From NCBI GenBank assembly GCA_034429475.1, contig DAOUGD010000017.1, positions 1 to 6,505 on the forward strand: a DNA stretch of 6,505 nt, in the 5' to 3' direction. Shown piece after piece: positions 4,819 to 6,505 of this stretch (within the stretch, counting starts at the first letter, position 1; the number at the start of each line of letters is the position of its first letter). Under the pieces are notes generated by a model that saw only the letters and a program-made list of their open reading frames with translations, did not search any database and was not told the DNA's origin. Origin of the DNA: JAKQHY01 sp034429475. Lineage in GTDB: Bacteria; Chloroflexota; Anaerolineae; B4-G1; SLSP01. A program made the position numbers and the translations under genes.

Positions 4819-5721
4819 ATGCCTGACTTTGACCCCAACAAGTTCATTGACCGTGAGTTTGAGCAGGAACTTTTCGAGCGGATGCTGCGTTTCGAGAGCG
4901 ACGCGCGTATCCTTGCCATTTGCGATACCGGCGGGATGGGCAAAAGCCTGCTTTTGGAGATGTTCCGTTACCGCTGCCGCACAGCGGCTCGCCCCCACAT
5001 CCCCGTCAGCCTGATCAAGCTGGATCAACTGGCCGATGAGACGCCGCTGGCCCTGGCGCGCGACGTAGCCCGCGACCTGCGCGCTTTCGACGTGCCCTTC
5101 TCCACCTTTGACCAGTACGAGACCGCCCGCGTCGGCGGCGATTTTGCGACCATCCGCGCGGTCTTTTCCCTGGACAAAGCCAGCTTTATGGGCGCGGAGG
5201 TGCGTATGGCAGCCGTCAACATTGAGCGCACCGAGCGCGTCACCGTTACTCCCGGCGGTATGCTCACCCCTGATCAGGATGCCGTGGCCCGCGATGTATG
5301 CCAGCGCGCTTTCCTGGACGATTTGCGCGCGGCCAGTGTGGAACGTCCCGTTGTGCTGCTGTTGGATGCTTACGAACATTGCCGGCAAAACGCCCCGGCC
5401 CTGCGCGACTGGCTCCTGGACACGCTGCTGGACAAGGCGTGTTTTGACCTCACAAAGCGCCCGCCGCGCCTGCTGGTGGTTCTGGCCGGGCGGGACCTGC
5501 CCCTCTTTACCGGCCATTGGCCGCCCGGCGAGTGTGAGACCGTCGTGGAATCGGTGGTGCAGTTGCGCAAGTGGGAACGTCGCCATGTGGTGGCATGGTT
5601 GCGCCTCCACCGGCCCGGCTATCCCGAATCCCTGGTGGACGCCTTTTACACGCTGATTCAGAACAACTTGCCGCCCTCAGAGGCCATCAAATGGCTCAAC
5701 GTGATGGGAGGTCAACGATGA
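4819..5721 (+). CDS. STAND-type P-loop NTPase core (AP-ATPase/NB-ARC-like)
   Basis: A 300-residue STAND-family ATPase core with no effector domain (304 if started at ATG 4807). ATG 4819 is preferred because GGAG (4809-4812) is six bases upstream; residue numbers here use the 304-residue form. The protein starts directly at the nucleotide-binding module: FDPNKFIDREFE (8-19), a usual lead-in; Walker A DTGGMGKS (40-47), where the first glycine of GxxxxGKS is Asp; Walker B VVLLLDAYEH (182-191) with D187 and E190; and LLVVLAGRD (222-230), carrying the STAND sensor arginine R229. A helical ARC-like region with VVQLRKWERRHVVAWL (250-265) ends the protein. It stops just where the winged helix should begin, and that domain starts the next gene, translationally coupled through ATGA. 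STAND proteins act as ATP-driven switches in defence and signalling; the ligand here is unknown. Confidence 0.75.
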   Translation: MPDFDPNKFIDREFEQELFERMLRFESDARILAICDTGGMGKSLLLEMFRYRCRTAARPHIPVSLIKLDQLADETPLALARDVARDLRAFDVPFSTFDQYETARVGGDFATIRAVFSLDKASFMGAEVRMAAVNIERTERVTVTPGGMLTPDQDAVARDVCQRAFLDDLRAASVERPVVLLLDAYEHCRQNAPALRDWLLDTLLDKACFDLTKRPPRLLVVLAGRDLPLFTGHWPPGECETVVESVVQLRKWERRHVVAWLRLHRPGYPESLVDAFYTLIQNNLPPSEAIKWLNVMGGQR

Positions 5722-6505
5722 CGTCCGATGATAGGCTCGATGCCATTCCTCCCGAACTGCGCGAGTTGCTGGCCGGCGGCGATTTATCGTCCGAAGCTGT
5801 TTCCCGTCGCCTGCTGGATATGATACTGTCCCAGGCGAAAGCGCAAGACCCGGAACTGGCCCGCGTGCTGCGCCTGTGCGCGCTGCCGCGCGCCTTTGAC
5901 GCCGAGATCATCGGCGTGCTGCGCGACCAACCGGATGACGCCGAGACCAACGCTCGACTGCTTGAGACGCTCAAGGCGTACAGCTTTGTGCAGCCTCATC
6001 AGCGCGGCGGCTACGCCTATCACGACGTTACCCGCGCCCTGTTGTTGGCGGATTGGCAATCCGACCCGGCGCGCGATGGGGTCATTGCGCGTCTGCGTGC
6101 TTTTTATCTACAACGTGCGGAAGCGTATTACGCGCAGGGGGCGTATGAAGCGGCCCTGGATGATTCTAATGCGGTATTGGTGCTACTGCCGGAGGATTGG
6201 GAGGCGTATCAAAACCGGGGCAAGGCGCGCCTCGAATTAAATGATTTGGAGGCGGCGCTGGCGGATTTCACCCGCGCCATCGAACTCCAGCCGGAGGATG
6301 GGGACAATTACTTCTGGCGGGGGCTGGCGCACTACGATCTGCAGGACTACGCGGCGGCGCTGGCGGACTCCACCCGCGCCATCGAACTCCAACCGGAGGA
6401 TGGGGACAATTATTTCTGGCGGGGGCTGGCGTACTACGTCCTGAAAGACTACGCGGCGGCGCTGGCGGACTTCACCCGCGCCATCGAACTCCAACCGGAA
6501 GATGG
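5718..6505 (+). CDS. Winged-helix and TPR repeat protein, sensor half of the split STAND (3' end cut by window)
   Basis: The frame stays open to the window edge (262 full codons). The ATG at 5718 overlaps the previous stop as ATGA and has GGGAGG (5706-5711) six bases before it, so translation is probably coupled. After a polar N-terminus, a winged-helix segment like that of NB-ARC/AP-ATPases spans about 45-113, with LARVLRLCALPRAFDAEII and AYHDVTRALLLADW (the H102-D103 of the usual HDxxR motif). TPR repeats follow: a diverged one at about 127-160, then 161-195, 196-229 and 230 to the end. The last three have the W/R-G-x-A-x-Y...AxxDxxxAIELxP pattern of 34 residues. TPRs usually bind a partner or ligand, so this is likely the sensor and regulatory half of a NTPase-WH-TPR switch whose core is the preceding gene. 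Where the TPR array ends is not visible. Confidence 0.8.
   Translation, partial: MTSDDRLDAIPPELRELLAGGDLSSEAVSRRLLDMILSQAKAQDPELARVLRLCALPRAFDAEIIGVLRDQPDDAETNARLLETLKAYSFVQPHQRGGYAYHDVTRALLLADWQSDPARDGVIARLRAFYLQRAEAYYAQGAYEAALDDSNAVLVLLPEDWEAYQNRGKARLELNDLEAALADFTRAIELQPEDGDNYFWRGLAHYDLQDYAAALADSTRAIELQPEDGDNYFWRGLAYYVLKDYAAALADFTRAIELQPED
6249..6505 (+). repeat. 102-bp tandem repeat encoding near-identical TPRs
   Basis: The DNA repeats with a 102-base (34-codon) period at 6249-6350, 6351-6452 and 6453 to the edge. By hand alignment the first two copies differ at ten of 102 positions. Such nucleotide identity, not just protein similarity, indicates recent expansion by slippage or recombination, with potential for copy-number variation. 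The array may continue beyond the window. Confidence 0.9.

Noticed and set aside
4750..5610. Long minus-strand open frame opposite the STAND NTPase
   Set aside because: The plus strand carries Walker A, Walker B and the sensor arginine; the antisense frame has a low-complexity composition and no good start signal.
5700..5721. Programmed frameshift joining the two STAND genes
   Set aside because: I see no slippery heptamer or following stem. An ATGA overlap with its own GGGAGG explains the arrangement by translational coupling.

Overview
This window looks like accessory DNA from a G+C-rich, probably mesophilic or thermophilic bacterium. The mix of an IS110 transposase, an arm-less HU-like protein, a TPR-carrying STAND NTPase and GTAG-tagged hairpin repeats in the gaps resembles Chloroflexota (Anaerolineae-like) genomes. 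That assignment is inference from style, not from a marker gene.

Layout. At 1-75 the minus strand carries the first 25 codons of a probable insertion-sequence transposase. Its upstream end abuts the surviving 3' half of a type I restriction-modification specificity gene, hsdS (about 182-1000). A compact REP/RAYT unit follows at 992-1731: a tyrosine HUH transposase (RAYT, 1061-1666) bracketed by paired hairpins tagged with GTAG. More pairs of the same hairpin family occur at 2432-2490 and 2501-2559. Between them lies an HU/IHF-fold gene (2017-2412), preceded by a clear TATAAT and five copies of a 13-bp motif spaced about two helical turns apart. A perfect 12-bp-stem hairpin (2563-2590) separates this gene from a convergent RNase Z-like metallo-beta-lactamase-fold hydrolase (2630-3412, minus) that has its own promoter. 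A full-length IS110-family recombinase (3658-4611, minus) comes next, with an upstream non-coding stretch where an IS110-group bridge RNA would lie. The window ends in a translationally coupled pair: a P-loop STAND NTPase core (4819-5721), then a winged-helix plus TPR protein (5718 to beyond the end).

How the parts fit. The two halves of the last pair together look like one AP-ATPase-type STAND switch (NTPase, winged helix, TPR sensor) split at an ATGA overlap. No effector domain is visible in the window. The RAYT and its eight hairpins form a self-contained system: every stem is fully paired, stem bases change in compensating pairs, and each hairpin has GTAG at its foot, the tag recognised by known RAYTs. 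The hsdS remnant, three different transposase types and the STAND pair mark this as a rearranging, possibly defence-related region. The most interesting signals are the covarying REP hairpins with their RAYT, the five-site array before the HU-like gene, the split STAND and the candidate bridge RNA.
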